Of a DNA stretch of 64,000 nt, positions 46,795-57,830 are shown piece after piece. Position 1 is the stretch's first letter. Each line of letters starts with the position of its first letter. The DNA lies in contig CAVNUY010000018.1 in assembly GCA_963691655.1 (NCBI GenBank), forward strand, positions 62,001-126,000, written 5' to 3'. A program made the position numbers and the translations under genes. Under the pieces are notes generated by a model that saw only the letters and a program-made list of their open reading frames with translations, ran no database searches and had not been told where the DNA came from. This DNA is from Toxonevra muliebris. Lineage: Eukaryota; Arthropoda; Insecta; Diptera; Pallopteridae.

Positions 46795-48710
46795 CAAAGA
46801 GTATAGATTATAAATAGGTCGCAATTCGCTCTAGCTGAGCTAATGGGAACATAAAATCGTAGAAGCCAGCAACGAGGTGCAATACCGATGGTGTGAAAGC
46901 GATGGTTGTCAACACATCCAGCGGACAAAAATGTATGAATAGATGAGTTTGACGTGTTTGATAAAACAAATATTTTACATTTCTTTTGGCAAATAACATT
47001 CAATATTTACAGTATTTTATATATTATTTATATCAAATATGGAAACGTTTTGTTTTGATTTTATAATTTTGAATCTTTTTTTTACTGATTTCATGAAATC
47101 AAAATGGGAAGAAATTGTTATTACTATTTTCAACATTTTACCTAAATATATGTAAATAAATATATTTAGGTAAGATGTTTGAACTTTTCATGTTTGATAT
47201 TTCATAAATTTTAATAAATTATCCTCCTTGTACATTTTTACATTCATAACAACAAATCTTCTTCTGACTATGTATTTCGCAAATGCTTTTATTTCATTTC
47301 TGATAAAAAATGTAGAATCACAACGAGGTGCAATGTAAAAACGATTGAAAATGTTAAATTTGAAATTCTGTAATGGCTTATTTTCGTCAACTATCAGGAA
47401 AAAAAAACAAAAACACGCATCTCTTCTTCTTATTTTTTTCTATGGTTTGTTTTACAATCAGATTTTAACATGAGGTGCAGTGTTAATTCTTTTGTACATG
47501 TTAAATTTCATATACCACTGCTACAATAGCATGTAAACAAACAAATTTTCTATTTATTTCACATATATACATATAAATTCTACAAACATACTTCAAATAC
47601 GCCAAATCAATTCTGGAGCGACGATACATTTGCAGATGCTTCGGAATACCATATATTTTTGCTTAACTTCTTCTTTATTTTATTTCTTTTGCAAAAATAA
47701 TAGCATTTATAATTGATATTAGTAGATAAGTATATTATTTCGTAGTCCTAGAACTTTGGCATCTGAGGCAAAGTTGTTTATTACAAAGAGATAAACATTT
47801 TTTCTCTCCATACCAACCCTCCACCTGCTCTCTGTACCTCTGTTTTAAAAGATTTTTGGTAAATATTTATTTAAAATTGTTCATACAGGCCAAGCCTCCA
47901 GACCTTTCAATCAAGCCTCCAGGTGCTCTCTGTACCCTTCTTTTTGGCAATTTTTGGTAAAAATTTATTTAAAAGTGTTTATACAGGACAAACGGCTTGA
48001 AATAACAACATACTTTTTTCTACAAAAATGTATTTCATAAAATGTTAAAATAGTAAAGAAGACTTCCGAATACCAAAATTGGTTTTGGACACTTTTATGC
48101 ACGAAATTCCCCAAAACACCGGCACCCCAAACAAATAGAGGGTTGATTGAAAGGCAAAAAAATATTGATCTTATAATAATCAGCTTTTTCTCAGACGTCA
48201 ACAATGTAGGACTTCAAATTAATAAACTTACCTACTAAAATCTCATCCCAACACACAATTCGATTTGTTGTTATGAATGTAAAAATGTACAAGGAGGATA
48301 ATTTATTAAAATTTATGAAATATCAAACATGAAAAGTTCAAACATCTTACCTAAATATATTTATTTACATATATTTAGGTAAAATGTTGAAAATAGTTCT
48401 AATAGTCTTCCCATTTTGATTTCATGAAATCAGTAAAAAAATAAGATTCAAAATTATAAAAACAAAACAATTTGATATAAATAATATATAAAATACTGTA
48501 AATATTGAATGTTATTTGCCAAAAGAAATGTAAAATATTTGTTTTATCAAACACGTTAAACTCATCTATTCATACATTTTTGTCCGCTGGATGTGTTGAC
48601 AACCGTCGCTTTCACACCATCGGTATTGCACCTCGTTGCTGGCTTCTACGATTTTATGTTCCGATTTCAGCAAGAGCGAATTGTGACCTCTGTACAATCT
48701 ATACTCTTTG
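46795..48710. mobile_element. Complete fold-back element with about 460-bp terminal inverted repeats
   Basis: The termini are CAAAGAGTATAGATT (46795) and AATCTATACTCTTTG (to 48710). The arms 46795-47260 and 48245-48710 are reverse complements at high identity. CTTAATA stands directly outside both ends (46788-46794 and 48711-48717), a perfect 7-bp duplication. The middle (about 985 bp) has repeats of CACAACGAGGTGCAATGTAAAA type that echo the arms, and no transposase. Seven-base duplications are uncommon, so the superfamily is left open. It sits in PMCA intron 12, and other copies are at 988, 11677 and 18902. Confidence 0.85.
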
Positions 48711-48944
48711 CTTAATAGAATTTAATTCTATCTCAAATTCTTTAGCTTTAGATTTCACAGTTTTTAAATCAGCATTTAAAAATATTTTTAATTTTTTTTA
48801 TTTATAAATTTAGTTTACTTACTTAAGTGTAACTACAATTTGTATAGTCTGTAAGGAATTTTTTTTCCATAGACTTAAATAAATAAACATCAGCGACCGT
48901 GCAATTGTTTCTAAGTCAACAATGTCATTTCCCTGTCGTCTTAC
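48711..48944 (-). other. Intron 12 proximal segment: possible read-through C-terminus
   Basis: If the exon 12 donor is not used, the frame stays open for about 41 codons ([20 protein letters not shown], then on to VVTLK) and stops at 48819. AATAAA on the minus strand lies about 17 nt further (48802-48797). This could give a shortened pump lacking M9/M10 or may be chance; no conservation can be judged here. Confidence 0.3.
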
Positions 48945-49156
48945 CTGTGAAATCATGGTACCTATCCAAATAGTATAAAATATGGGATTTGTGAATAGAC
49001 CCTCCAACACATTACGTTGTCCATGAATTTTTCTGGCATTGATTTCATTAAATAACGTCATCATGACAAATGTGTTGAAAATTATCGTGAAATGCTGTGT
49101 TGGACCATCGCCCAATTCTTGTCCACGCCCAGATTCTATATCAAGAATCATATCAC
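48945..49156 (-). CDS. PMCA: PMCA coding exon 12 (M7-M8 region)
   Basis: The exon starts after TTTTTAG and reads [20 protein letters not shown], then [33 protein letters not shown], and ends [10 protein letters not shown] before GTAAGA. It is 212 nt, entering with one base of a Gly codon and leaving in phase 0. The [15 protein letters not shown] block is the strongly conserved M8 region of PMCAs. Confidence 0.93.
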
Positions 49157-49247
49157 CTAAAAACAAAGAGATTCAATAATTTTCATTAAATATTAATATG
49201 ATATTTGTCATAAAACTTTATTTTGAATAAAGATAAACATTTCTTAC

Positions 49248-49446
49248 CCACAAACAACAAGCTGAAAATAATGACTAATTGATAAAGAGCTTGACCCAAA
49301 ATGTTTTTCATCATTGTGCGTGAAATCAATGGTTTTGTACGACCATAAGGTTTGCGTAATAATAAATCAGGTGTTGGAAGCTCAGTAGCCAAAGCTAATG
49401 ACGCTAGTGTGTCCATTATAAGATTAACCCACAACATTTGAACGGC
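49248..49446 (-). CDS. PMCA: PMCA coding exon 11 (M6, calcium-binding helix)
   Basis: After TTTTAG the exon reads [20 protein letters not shown], then [20 protein letters not shown], and a hydrophobic helix ending LLFVG before GTAAGA. N and D of NLIMD in M6 are calcium ligands in this ATPase family. It is 199 nt and leaves after one base of a Gly codon. Confidence 0.94.
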
Positions 49447-49504
49447 CTAAAATAAAACAAATACATTTGAAATTGTACAAAATCAAATCTATTATACATC
49501 TTTA

Positions 49505-49855
<351 letters not shown>

Positions 49856-49897
49856 TTATTACCTTCAAGATTTAAAATATTGGTTGTGTAAAAATAC

Positions 49898-49985
49898 CTT
49901 TCACGAGAGTATATTTATCAGTAGGTGATGATCTCGCAAGTACACGAAGTTTTGGCCACACTTTATCAATCAAGTGCTGTTGAAT
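49898..49985 (-). CDS. PMCA: PMCA coding exon 9 (P-domain)
   Basis: A short 88-nt exon reading [20 protein letters not shown] and [10 protein letters not shown], between TTTAG and GTATTT. It is part of the phosphorylation domain that links the TGDN motif of exon 8 to the GDGTNDGP hinge of exon 10. It enters in phase 0 and leaves after one base of Gly. Confidence 0.92.
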
Positions 49986-50070
49986 CTAAATAAATACAAA
50001 TTATTTGAGTATTGAGTGCCAATAATGAAATACAGATTTGTGTTTTGTTTTCTGCATTAATATAACTTAC

Positions 50071-50515
50071 TTCACCGTTACTATCACGTATGCGGCGGTT
50101 GAATTCTTTTCCTTCTAATATCAAGAAATCTTCATTCGGTTTCAAGATGCCACATTTACTAGCAATAGATCGTGCTGTATTAATATTATCACCAGTTACC
50201 ATTCGCACCGTTATACCAGCACGTTGACATTTGCGTATAGCATCTGGAACCTCCGGACGGACCGGATCTTCAATACCCACCACACACAAGCACGTCAAAT
50301 TAGAGATAATATTTTCTTCATCATCCCAATTTGGTTCGCCGTCTATATGCACTTCATTAACAGCAGCTTTACCAGGTACAAAATCACGATAAGCAACAGA
50401 AATTGTACGTAAGCCATCACTTGCCATTGGTTCAATTACTTCACGTATTAGACGTTCTTGCATATCACGTGTAAATTTCTCTAATGAACCATCGTGACCA
50501 TAGATAAAAGCACAT
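50071..50515 (-). CDS. PMCA: PMCA coding exon 8 (nucleotide- and P-domain)
   Basis: It reads [20 protein letters not shown] through [40 protein letters not shown], the TGDN motif in [20 protein letters not shown], and [20 protein letters not shown], ending at GGTGAA before GTAAGT. It is 445 nt. The first base completes a Lys codon split across a 63-nt intron with donor GTATAT. Confidence 0.94.
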
Positions 50516-50578
50516 CTAACGATAAAAATAATTAAATTAATAATTAGGTACTCAAAACCCTTACATGTAAAAATATAC

Positions 50579-50820
50579 TTTTTCAATATAATTTCTGAAG
50601 CTCCTTTAGTATATAATCTGAATCCGCCATTTGGTCTTGGAATAACCGTTCCCATGCTTTTGCGTACAGAATTAAAAGTATATACACGTGTAAACTTGTC
50701 TTCTGTAATTTCATCACGTATTGATTGATATTTCACGCCCAGAGCTTGAACAAATCCTAATAGCGCGCATTCTGTCTTGTTACCAACTTGAAGGGGCAAA
50801 TCACCAGGGTTTTCACCAGG
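50579..50820 (-). CDS. PMCA: PMCA coding exon 7 (nucleotide-binding domain)
   Basis: After TTACAG it reads [40 protein letters not shown], then [36 protein letters not shown] is the conserved nucleotide-binding Lys motif. It is 242 nt and ends two bases into a Lys codon at the donor GTATATTT. The following intron is 63 nt, has no stop in frame, and reads [20 protein letters not shown]. Confidence 0.93.
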
Positions 50821-50909
50821 CTGTAAGAGATATCAACAAATCGTATATATAACCAAGTACATACATATGTGTTTGTACTTGAACAATAATTTTTAATTAT
50901 ATTTCTTAC

Positions 50910-51152
50910 CAATATATTTGAAGTATATGCGGAATTCACCGCTATGCCCATGGTTATTAAACTGCCCACATTTTGCGGCAAATCATTGAACGTTGGCAAA
51001 ACTTTGCACAATTTTTCGCATATATAAGACTGCACTACAGTCATACGATTTGTGGTCAGTGTACCAGTCTTATCTGAACAAATGGCAGTGGCGTTACCCA
51101 TTGTTTCGCAGGCATCCAAATGTCTAACCAGATTGTTATCCTTCATCATTTT
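50910..51152 (-). CDS. PMCA: PMCA coding exon 6 (phosphorylation site)
   Basis: It begins [20 protein letters not shown] and carries [20 protein letters not shown], whose Asp in DKTGT is phosphorylated by ATP during each cycle. It ends NSAYTSNIL before GTAAGA. It is 243 nt in phase 0 at both ends. The intron before it (57432-51153) is 6.3 kb, mostly LOA-like element A. Confidence 0.95.
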
Positions 51153-51749
51153 CTAAATTTTATAATATAAAACCATAAGTAGGTTATGCCATATTTCTTA
51201 GCTTTTTTCTTCTGAAGTGAAATTTCCAATAATCGCATTAGAAAACGAAATTGTCAGAAATTCATATTAGGATATAAAAAGTGTAAAAGGTAGTATCCAG
51301 CGCTTACCCGGAGGAGGGTTTTGGTATGCTCTGTATTTTTTTTAAACGAACTTTTTTATTTACTTGTGTAATTATTGCGAATCCTTATCGACAGTCGACC
51401 CGAAAATAGTCGATAAGATCGATAAATTTTCATACTGAATACTATTGTGGCTTTAAAATAATTGAAATAAGTTTTCAACAAAAAATTTATAAATTTATAG
51501 TTTAATCATTTAAAAGAAAAAAAAAAAAAGTAAGTTGGGTAATTTGAGAGCGTCTGGCAGAGTCGAAAATGTGACAATCGGGGCAACCAGGTGGTAAATC
51601 TAAGAGCACTGAAAATAATAGTGATAGCCATTTTTCTATTTTTAATAAATATTCAATGTGAATCAAAAACTACAAGAATAAATAAAAAAACAAATGTGAA
51701 AAAAATATCAAAAAGTTAATCGATTTTAAAGTGATTTTTCATCCTTGTG

Positions 51750-51889
51750 TGGACTATCACCTCCTCGTGGTGGCGGCTGGAAGCAGTTGCACGTCAGATG
51801 TCCAATGTGACCTGTTATTCTTCTGGTAACATTGAACAGTGGTATCAGGCACATCGTATATCTGGCGGGCAACTGGCTGAAATAACCCA
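51750..51889 (+). ncRNA. Remnant of HDV-like ribozyme in element A, P1 5' strand missing
   Basis: P2 strands TGGACTAT (51750-51757) and ATAACCCA (51882-51889) pair at six of eight positions. P3 is ACC/GGT with loop TCCTCGT, identical to element B. P4 GTTGCACGTCAG pairs with CTGGCGGGCAAC with mismatches. J4/2 is TGGCTGAA with C at 51877. The would-be P1 3' strand GGCGGCT has no partner upstream, because the element begins just before P2. It should not self-cleave. Confidence 0.6.
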
Positions 51890-52240
51890 GGCGGAGGGAG
51901 CGCACCCTCTTAAATAAACCTCCTTGGCAAATGCTGGCATCACCTATCCACGCTGAGTCGCATTATGTACTTCCGAGGCTTGTACCTTGGCGTGATGCAG
52001 TTCGTCATGGGTGGTAGGGTCTAGCAAGGAATAACGAAGACTCTCACATGTATTCTCCAAAGGAATTCAGCTTCGAAATTCGAGCTGCTTCCAATGGGGT
52101 TGCATGTGAGATAATTCCCTAATCTTGTCGAGGAAAAGTCTGGCAGCAGACTAAAAATGCTAAGGGTGGTTCCCCGAAAACATAACTGAAATGGAGTTGA
52201 CCAAGGATACAACTGGGTCTGGGATGTAGACCAAACGTCG

Positions 52241-53400
52241 GTGGGAGTGGTAGTGGCTACCACCGGCGGCCATGGTGATCTGATGGGTGACCTGGAAAAT
52301 GGTCTACAACCAGAGGTAAGCCCTGTCGCCAGCGACTACACCTCTACTGGGATCGGAGCAGGTCCCAGTAATTGTACTACTACTGCCAAACTACTACGAA
52401 CTGGTGCCATAGTTCTTGCAGACTCGGACCAGGAAAGTGTCGCTAGCGCTAATACGGCTGAAGAAGAGGTGCCTCTGCGCTCTCCGGGTAAATCCGAGGA
52501 TGCCACTTCCGCTCGAAGGAAAGGACCTCGGAATAAGCCCACTAAGGAGGGGCTGAAAGCGAAAGCCAGATATAAGGCTGCGGTCAAGATCTGCGGTCGT
52601 CTGGAGACAGGCTGGCTTGGGTAAAATACGTGGTAGAAAAGGGCCGGGTCTTCTACTCTACTAAAGCTTGGTGTTCTTCTGCGAATCCGAAGTACGTAAG
52701 CCGGATTGAGAAAGAACTCGCAAGTACACGTCAGCGCTTCGCGGAAAGCGAAAGTCCCTCTAGTAAGAGACCTAAGCAGAAAGAGGAGGCTGTTGAACAG
52801 GAAAAGCCAACAACGGCCAAAGCGGCGGCCGTGGCGAGTGAAGTGGCCAAACGACATTTGATCGTGGCGCTCATCGACCGTGGAGATCCGCTTGAATAAA
52901 TGACTCAGGAACGGTGGACAGTGGTGGAGATGAAGCTGCTGGATGCCATTATCGTGAAAATGACCGCCGAATTAAACGCACCAATACCGTCTTTCGATGG
53001 AGCAGGGTGGTTTAACGGAGTAATGATATTAAAGTGCAATGATGATCCATCGCTTGCATGGCTGAAGGGAGTTGTTGGAACACTCCAAGGCCTGTGAGAT
53101 AGCGCATAATTGGAAGTCGTAGACCGGAACGACATCCCATCGCTACCTAAAGCGAAGGTGTTGATACCTCGAGTAGTAAAGCCAGAGGACGGTCTACGAC
53201 TACTGCAACGACAAACCCCTGATGTACCAACAGGAGATTGGAGGGTGTTACATGTCGCAAGCCTAACAAGGAGGGTTTGGGAAGATGTAGTGGGGCGTTG
53301 GAAGTGTGTACCTTCGTCTCAAAAAACCACACCCAAACGACAGGAACGAGAACACGCTCTCTACGGGGGAGGTTGAGGAAGACCTTGGTATTGAGGAAAT
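52241..53400 (+). pseudogene. Element A ORF1 remnant
   Basis: Four broken frames in line: 52241-52621 (acidic then Lys/Arg-rich, ARYKAAVKICGRLE), 52630-52896 (long charged helix, KELASTRQRFAESESPSSKR), 52900-53094 (MTQERWTVVEMKLLDAIIVK, DGAGWFNGVMILKCNDDPSL) and 53110-53376 (DRNDIPSLPKAKVLIPRVVK). The third and fourth match the conserved ORF1 domain of element B in layout. Stops at 52622, 52897 and 53095 make it non-functional. Confidence 0.72.
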
Positions 53401-53479
53401 CCTCATCTCCTCGCTTAAGTTACGCGATAGTTAGGAAACTAGTGAGATGGACGTTGAATCCAACCTCGGGGTGGTACTG

Positions 53480-55947
53480 GACGCGCATGCTGAAGGTCCA
53501 CCAAGTAAATCTGCATCGCAGTAAGATCGCCTCAGCTAAGCTTCTCCTCAACTTAGAGGAGTGCGGCTACGACGTGGCTTTAGTCCAGGAACCATGGATA
53601 GCTTCGGGTAACGTGTTATCTAGACTGAAGTCTCCAAACTTTCACACATTTACTTGGAACGTTACGCACAACGTAAGAGCAGTTATAATGGTATGAAAAA
53701 GTTTCAACTCGTGTATTCTAACCTCTCTCTCCACAGATGAACTGACGGTGGTGGCATTAGAGCACGGCAGGGATGAGCCATTACTCCTTGCATCCAGCTA
53801 TATGCCACATGAACAGACGCACCACCGCAGGAGCTTCAAAGGCAGGAAGAAGAAGCCGGCGGTAGGAAGCAGCCACTGGTCATCGCTTCTGACGCCCACC
53901 ACACGGTTTGAGGAAGCTCCGATACCAATGAAAGAGGTGAGTCACTCTTAACATATATATTACAAAGTAATCTCGATATCGCTAATCGGGGTGAGGAATC
54001 AACGTATATTGGACCCACCTCTGTACATGTTCTCGATATAACTTTCTCTACAAGCAATAATACTATGGTCAAAGAATGGATGGTGCTTGAAACGCCGTCG
54101 TTTTCGGATCACAGGTATTTAAGCTTCAAAGTTAATTACTATCCTACTCAAATTAGCAAAGTTCTAAGGAATCCAAGATGTACGAACTGGGACCTTTACG
54201 TAAAAATTTTGAATAGGGAATTAAACGGACTGAAAACAATTACTTCACATGTGGATCTCGAGGCACAACTCGGAACATTAACCAAAACTCTCAACAAAGC
54301 TTATTACATCTCTTGTCCTCCTGTGCGCACCCAACGCAAATCCAAACCTCCTTGGTGGAACAACGAGTTGGGTTCTCAAAGGCGCTATCTTCGCGAAATC
54401 TTCAAGCTGGCAAAGACAGCAGACAGTGAGGAATGCTGGAGGGAGTACAAGGATGTGCTAAAGCAATATAAGAAAGAAGTGCGCATCGCCAAGAGACTCT
54501 TGGAAGGAATTTTGTGGGGCATGAAAAAAACGGTGGAACTGGCGAGGCTAAGTAAACTGCTATCAAAGCACACAACCTTGTCAAAAAAGAAAATGACGAA
54601 TGGACGAAAACTTGTAACCAATCGCTTGAAGATCTAACTAATGTATACTTCCCGGGGTGTAGAGTCGCAATTGGCGGCGAATCAGCCGGGAATGGTGTAG
54701 GATCTGTACCGGCAAACATAATCACAAAAAGCAGGTTAGAATGGGCAATAAGATCTTTTGAACCATTTAAATCACCTGGACTCGATGGAATATTTCCTGC
54801 CATGTTACAAAAGGCTATGAACCTTGTAACTCCATGGCTAAGACATATCTATAAAGTTTGTTTAAGATTTAATTACGTTCCTGTAGCCTGGAGAGTAGCG
54901 AGAGTTGTGTTTATACCCAAGGCAGGTAAAAGCAGCCATCTCTACTCGAAGGACTATAGACCGATTAGTTTCACTTCCTTTCTCCTTAAAACTTTCGAGA
55001 AAATATTGACAGCTTATATGTATAGGGGACACAATTAATCCCGATTATCTGTCAAAAGCACAACACGCATATACGAAAGGCAGGTCCACCGAAACTGCAC
55101 TCCATACGTTAGTAATGAACATAGAGAAAGCACTAGAATATAAAGAATAGGCCCTAGGGGTGTTTCTAGATATTGCTGGTGCATTTAATGTGTCGACGGA
55201 AACTATATTAGATAGTCTCAATGCTCCAGAAATTAATACCGTCATATATCTGTGGTTAAAAAGTCTTCTAAGCTGCAGGCAGATAAGAGCGGAATGGAAT
55301 GAGGCTACAGTACCAACCAAGGTAGCGTGTAGAGGAACCCCTCAGGGAGGTGTCTTGTCCCCGTTCCTTTGGTTGCTAGTTGTCAATAAAATTCTAACTC
55401 ACTTTGATGGCAAAACCCCAAAATTAGTAGCATATGCGGACGACATTGCTGTAATAATAACGGGAAGATGCCTAAATACTCTCAGCTCACTTATGAGCGA
55501 TACTCTCAAGACCATTCATAACTGGGCGACCAGTGCCGGGTTAGGCGTAAATGCGGTTAAAACGGACTTAGTACTTTTTACAAGAAAGTACAAGATCCCC
55601 ACATGGACGCCACCAAGTTTAAATAACACAAAACTGACTCTAAAAACCTATACCAAATATCTAGGAGTAGTTGTGGACAGCAAAATGCTGTTGAAGAGAG
55701 AGTGAAGAAGGCAACCAATGCTCTGTACGCATGCAAAAAGATGCTTGGAAGCACATAGGGTCTATCACCTAAACTAGAAACTCTAGAGCATCTTCTTTGC
55801 TACTGTCCCGCTCTCACAAAAACTCGATTAATATACTTAGGAGCTCCACAGTTTGAGAGTCTGACCGAAGTCGCTAAACTGGGGGTGAACTGTCTTTTTA
55901 AATTTACTAACCACACTCGCATCTTAAATGACGTGTACACTCGCTAA
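53480..55947 (+). pseudogene. Element A ORF2 remnant without RNase H
   Basis: Endonuclease: LKVHQVNLHRSKIASAKLLL and VALVQEPWIASG (53490-53600), stop near 53695, VALEHGRDEPLLLASSYMPH (53748 on), then SFSDHRYLSFKVNYY (54100). Reverse transcriptase: KSPGLDGIFPAMLQ (54770-54805), VVFIPKAGKSSHLYSKDYRP (54905), FLDIAGAFNVS (55163), CRGTPQGGVLSPFL and YADDIAVIITG (55328-55455). After VVVDSKMLLKRE the sequence jumps at about 55690-55770 to ETLEHLLCYCPALTKTRL, the end of the zinc knuckle, so RNase H is deleted. Several stops and shifts are present. Confidence 0.85.
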
Positions 55948-56043
55948 ATATACACTCGATAAATAATTCCTAGGACTCCTATCTGGTATCGCTAAGGACC
56001 GAAAGGTCTATGCGTAGCTTCGGCCAGCCAGTACTACCTAACC

Positions 56044-57432
56044 CATCCTGTGCTCTGGGAGCCCCAAATCGTCCAATATTGAATATCTAAATATCTTGAA
56101 AACAAGAGCTAACCTAGAAAAACGGCTAGCGCCATTGAATTAGGCTTACTCGAATTAGGTTTATCACCTGCATGCCTCGGTTATCATTAAAAAAAAGTTT
56201 CAGATAATGTGAAAAATATTTTTTTTCGAAAATCGTAAAGTTAAAATAAATTTTACTTCCATATACATGTGTTTAAAAAATTAATATATTTAATAAATAC
56301 AACTAACATAAATTTCAAGTCTGAGAGCCAGGCCCCTCCCTCCCCCTTTTCCCCCAGAAAATAATTATAGCTACGCAAATGTCGGCCGTTCATCGAAAGC
56401 CATCGATAGTTGATCAAAGTTCACAACAAACCACAAATTGTTTTAGTGGGTTTTGTTTATAATAAATGCATTAGTATAAAATTAAACATATGTTACTAAC
56501 ATTACTAATAAATTTTACAAAATTTGTACACTCCAAGAGAGAGTTAGCCTGCAGATTCCTAATTTCCCGTTGGAACAGCAAAAAAAATGGATGTGACAGC
56601 AATGTCTGAAACTTGGGAGAGGAAGATATTTAAAAATTTTTCGTTAATTTTTCAGAAGTTTACAAATTTTGATTAATGGCGATAACTTCAATTTTCTTGA
56701 GAGACTTTCTCTTAAGAGACTTCCTTTCAAGTGGCCTTCCCCAGGTTACATTCTATAAAATATCTTTGATAAGAACAACTAATAAAAAAATAAAGTGCAA
56801 AAGTTTAAAATTAATTTATCCCCTACATTTTGGCAATTAAGTTGTCCAGTCAAAAATTCCTTTCTACAACAAAAAATTGTTATTAATTAGCTGGTTTATT
56901 TTCAAAGGTGCGCTTGCTCCGTTGAAAAAAACTATTTTGCCAAGTGACACTTTCTCCAATATCGAGGTGTAAAAAAAAATTTCTTATGTAGATAAAACCT
57001 TCTTCTGTCGATGGAGACACATTTTGTGTAAGTCGGAGTATTTTAAAGCTCCGTTTTTTCGTACACATATGTGCACATCGCGTACGGCTAAACCTGGGGA
57101 GGTAAAATTTCGTGAATAGTCTTAACTATTTGGGGGCTCCCAAATACGAAACCCGATTTTTTCCTACCACGGGAAGTACACATTCTCCTGAGGGCTAAGT
57201 TACTTTCTTTTTGTAGTAGGCATTCAATCCATTTGAGTTAATTTTATAGTAAAAACGACAACATGAACCAAATTCTGTTGTGTGGTTATTGCTCTATTAC
57301 TAAGACGAGTTTTGCTAAATTTCTCAGAAGTTAATGCCACTTAGATTACTTCTGTCCTTGGCCGTTTCTAATATGCTCCGATTTTCACTTTTTGAAATTC
57401 CACTTCTAAATTTTTTCTAAATTTGTACATAC
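56044..57432. other. PMCA intron 5, element-free part
   Basis: AT-rich DNA with no gene. Lies between element A and exon 5. The open frames here have no recognisable domain. Confidence 0.45.
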
Positions 57433-57830
57433 CTTAACAGAGTAGGCTAATGATAGAGTTACTGCTAACGGCAGACCTTCTGGTACTGCTACAACTAATA
57501 CTGTCACACCAATAATTAAATGCTTAACTAAATTATTGACATAAGTATTTTTCCAGGGCTTCTCTTCAATAACGAAAGTCTTTATACAGAATTGTATTAT
57601 TAGTATAATAACAGTTAAAACGGCAATAGTTGAACCAGCGTAACCGATTTGTATGGCTAGTTTAGTCAATTTCGCTTGCAGAACTGATTTTTCTTTTTTG
57701 TGACTTGTCTCGGTATTAGATGATGATTGTTGTACATGATTACCATCAGAATCGGATTTTACTCCATCAGTAGGTGGTGGTGAGCTAACGTGTGTATTTT
57801 TTATAGTAGGAGCACGACCATCTTCAGCAC
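57433..57830 (-). CDS. PMCA: PMCA coding exon 5 (regulatory linker, M3-M4)
   Basis: After CATGTAG it reads [20 protein letters not shown], a hydrophilic linker rich in Ser/Asp, [21 protein letters not shown]3 ([20 protein letters not shown]), then M4 with [20 protein letters not shown], ending VK before GTATGT. PEGLP in M4 is the conserved calcium-site kink. It is 398 nt. It can be joined directly to exon 4 or through the microexon at 59427-59462, both in phase. Confidence 0.94.

Larger units (their letters stand above)
51746..56043 (+). mobile_element. LOA-like non-LTR retrotransposon, element A (decayed)
   Basis: It shares its 5' module (CTATCACCTCCTCGTGGTG), ORF order and 3' CTACCTAACC tail with element B, but is diverged and carries many stops. 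The 5' end lacks about 75 bases relative to B. CATCCT occurs just before 51746 and just after 56043, a weak candidate target duplication. RNase H is deleted from ORF2. It lies antisense in PMCA intron 5. Protein divergence from B suggests a separate subfamily. Confidence 0.82.
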
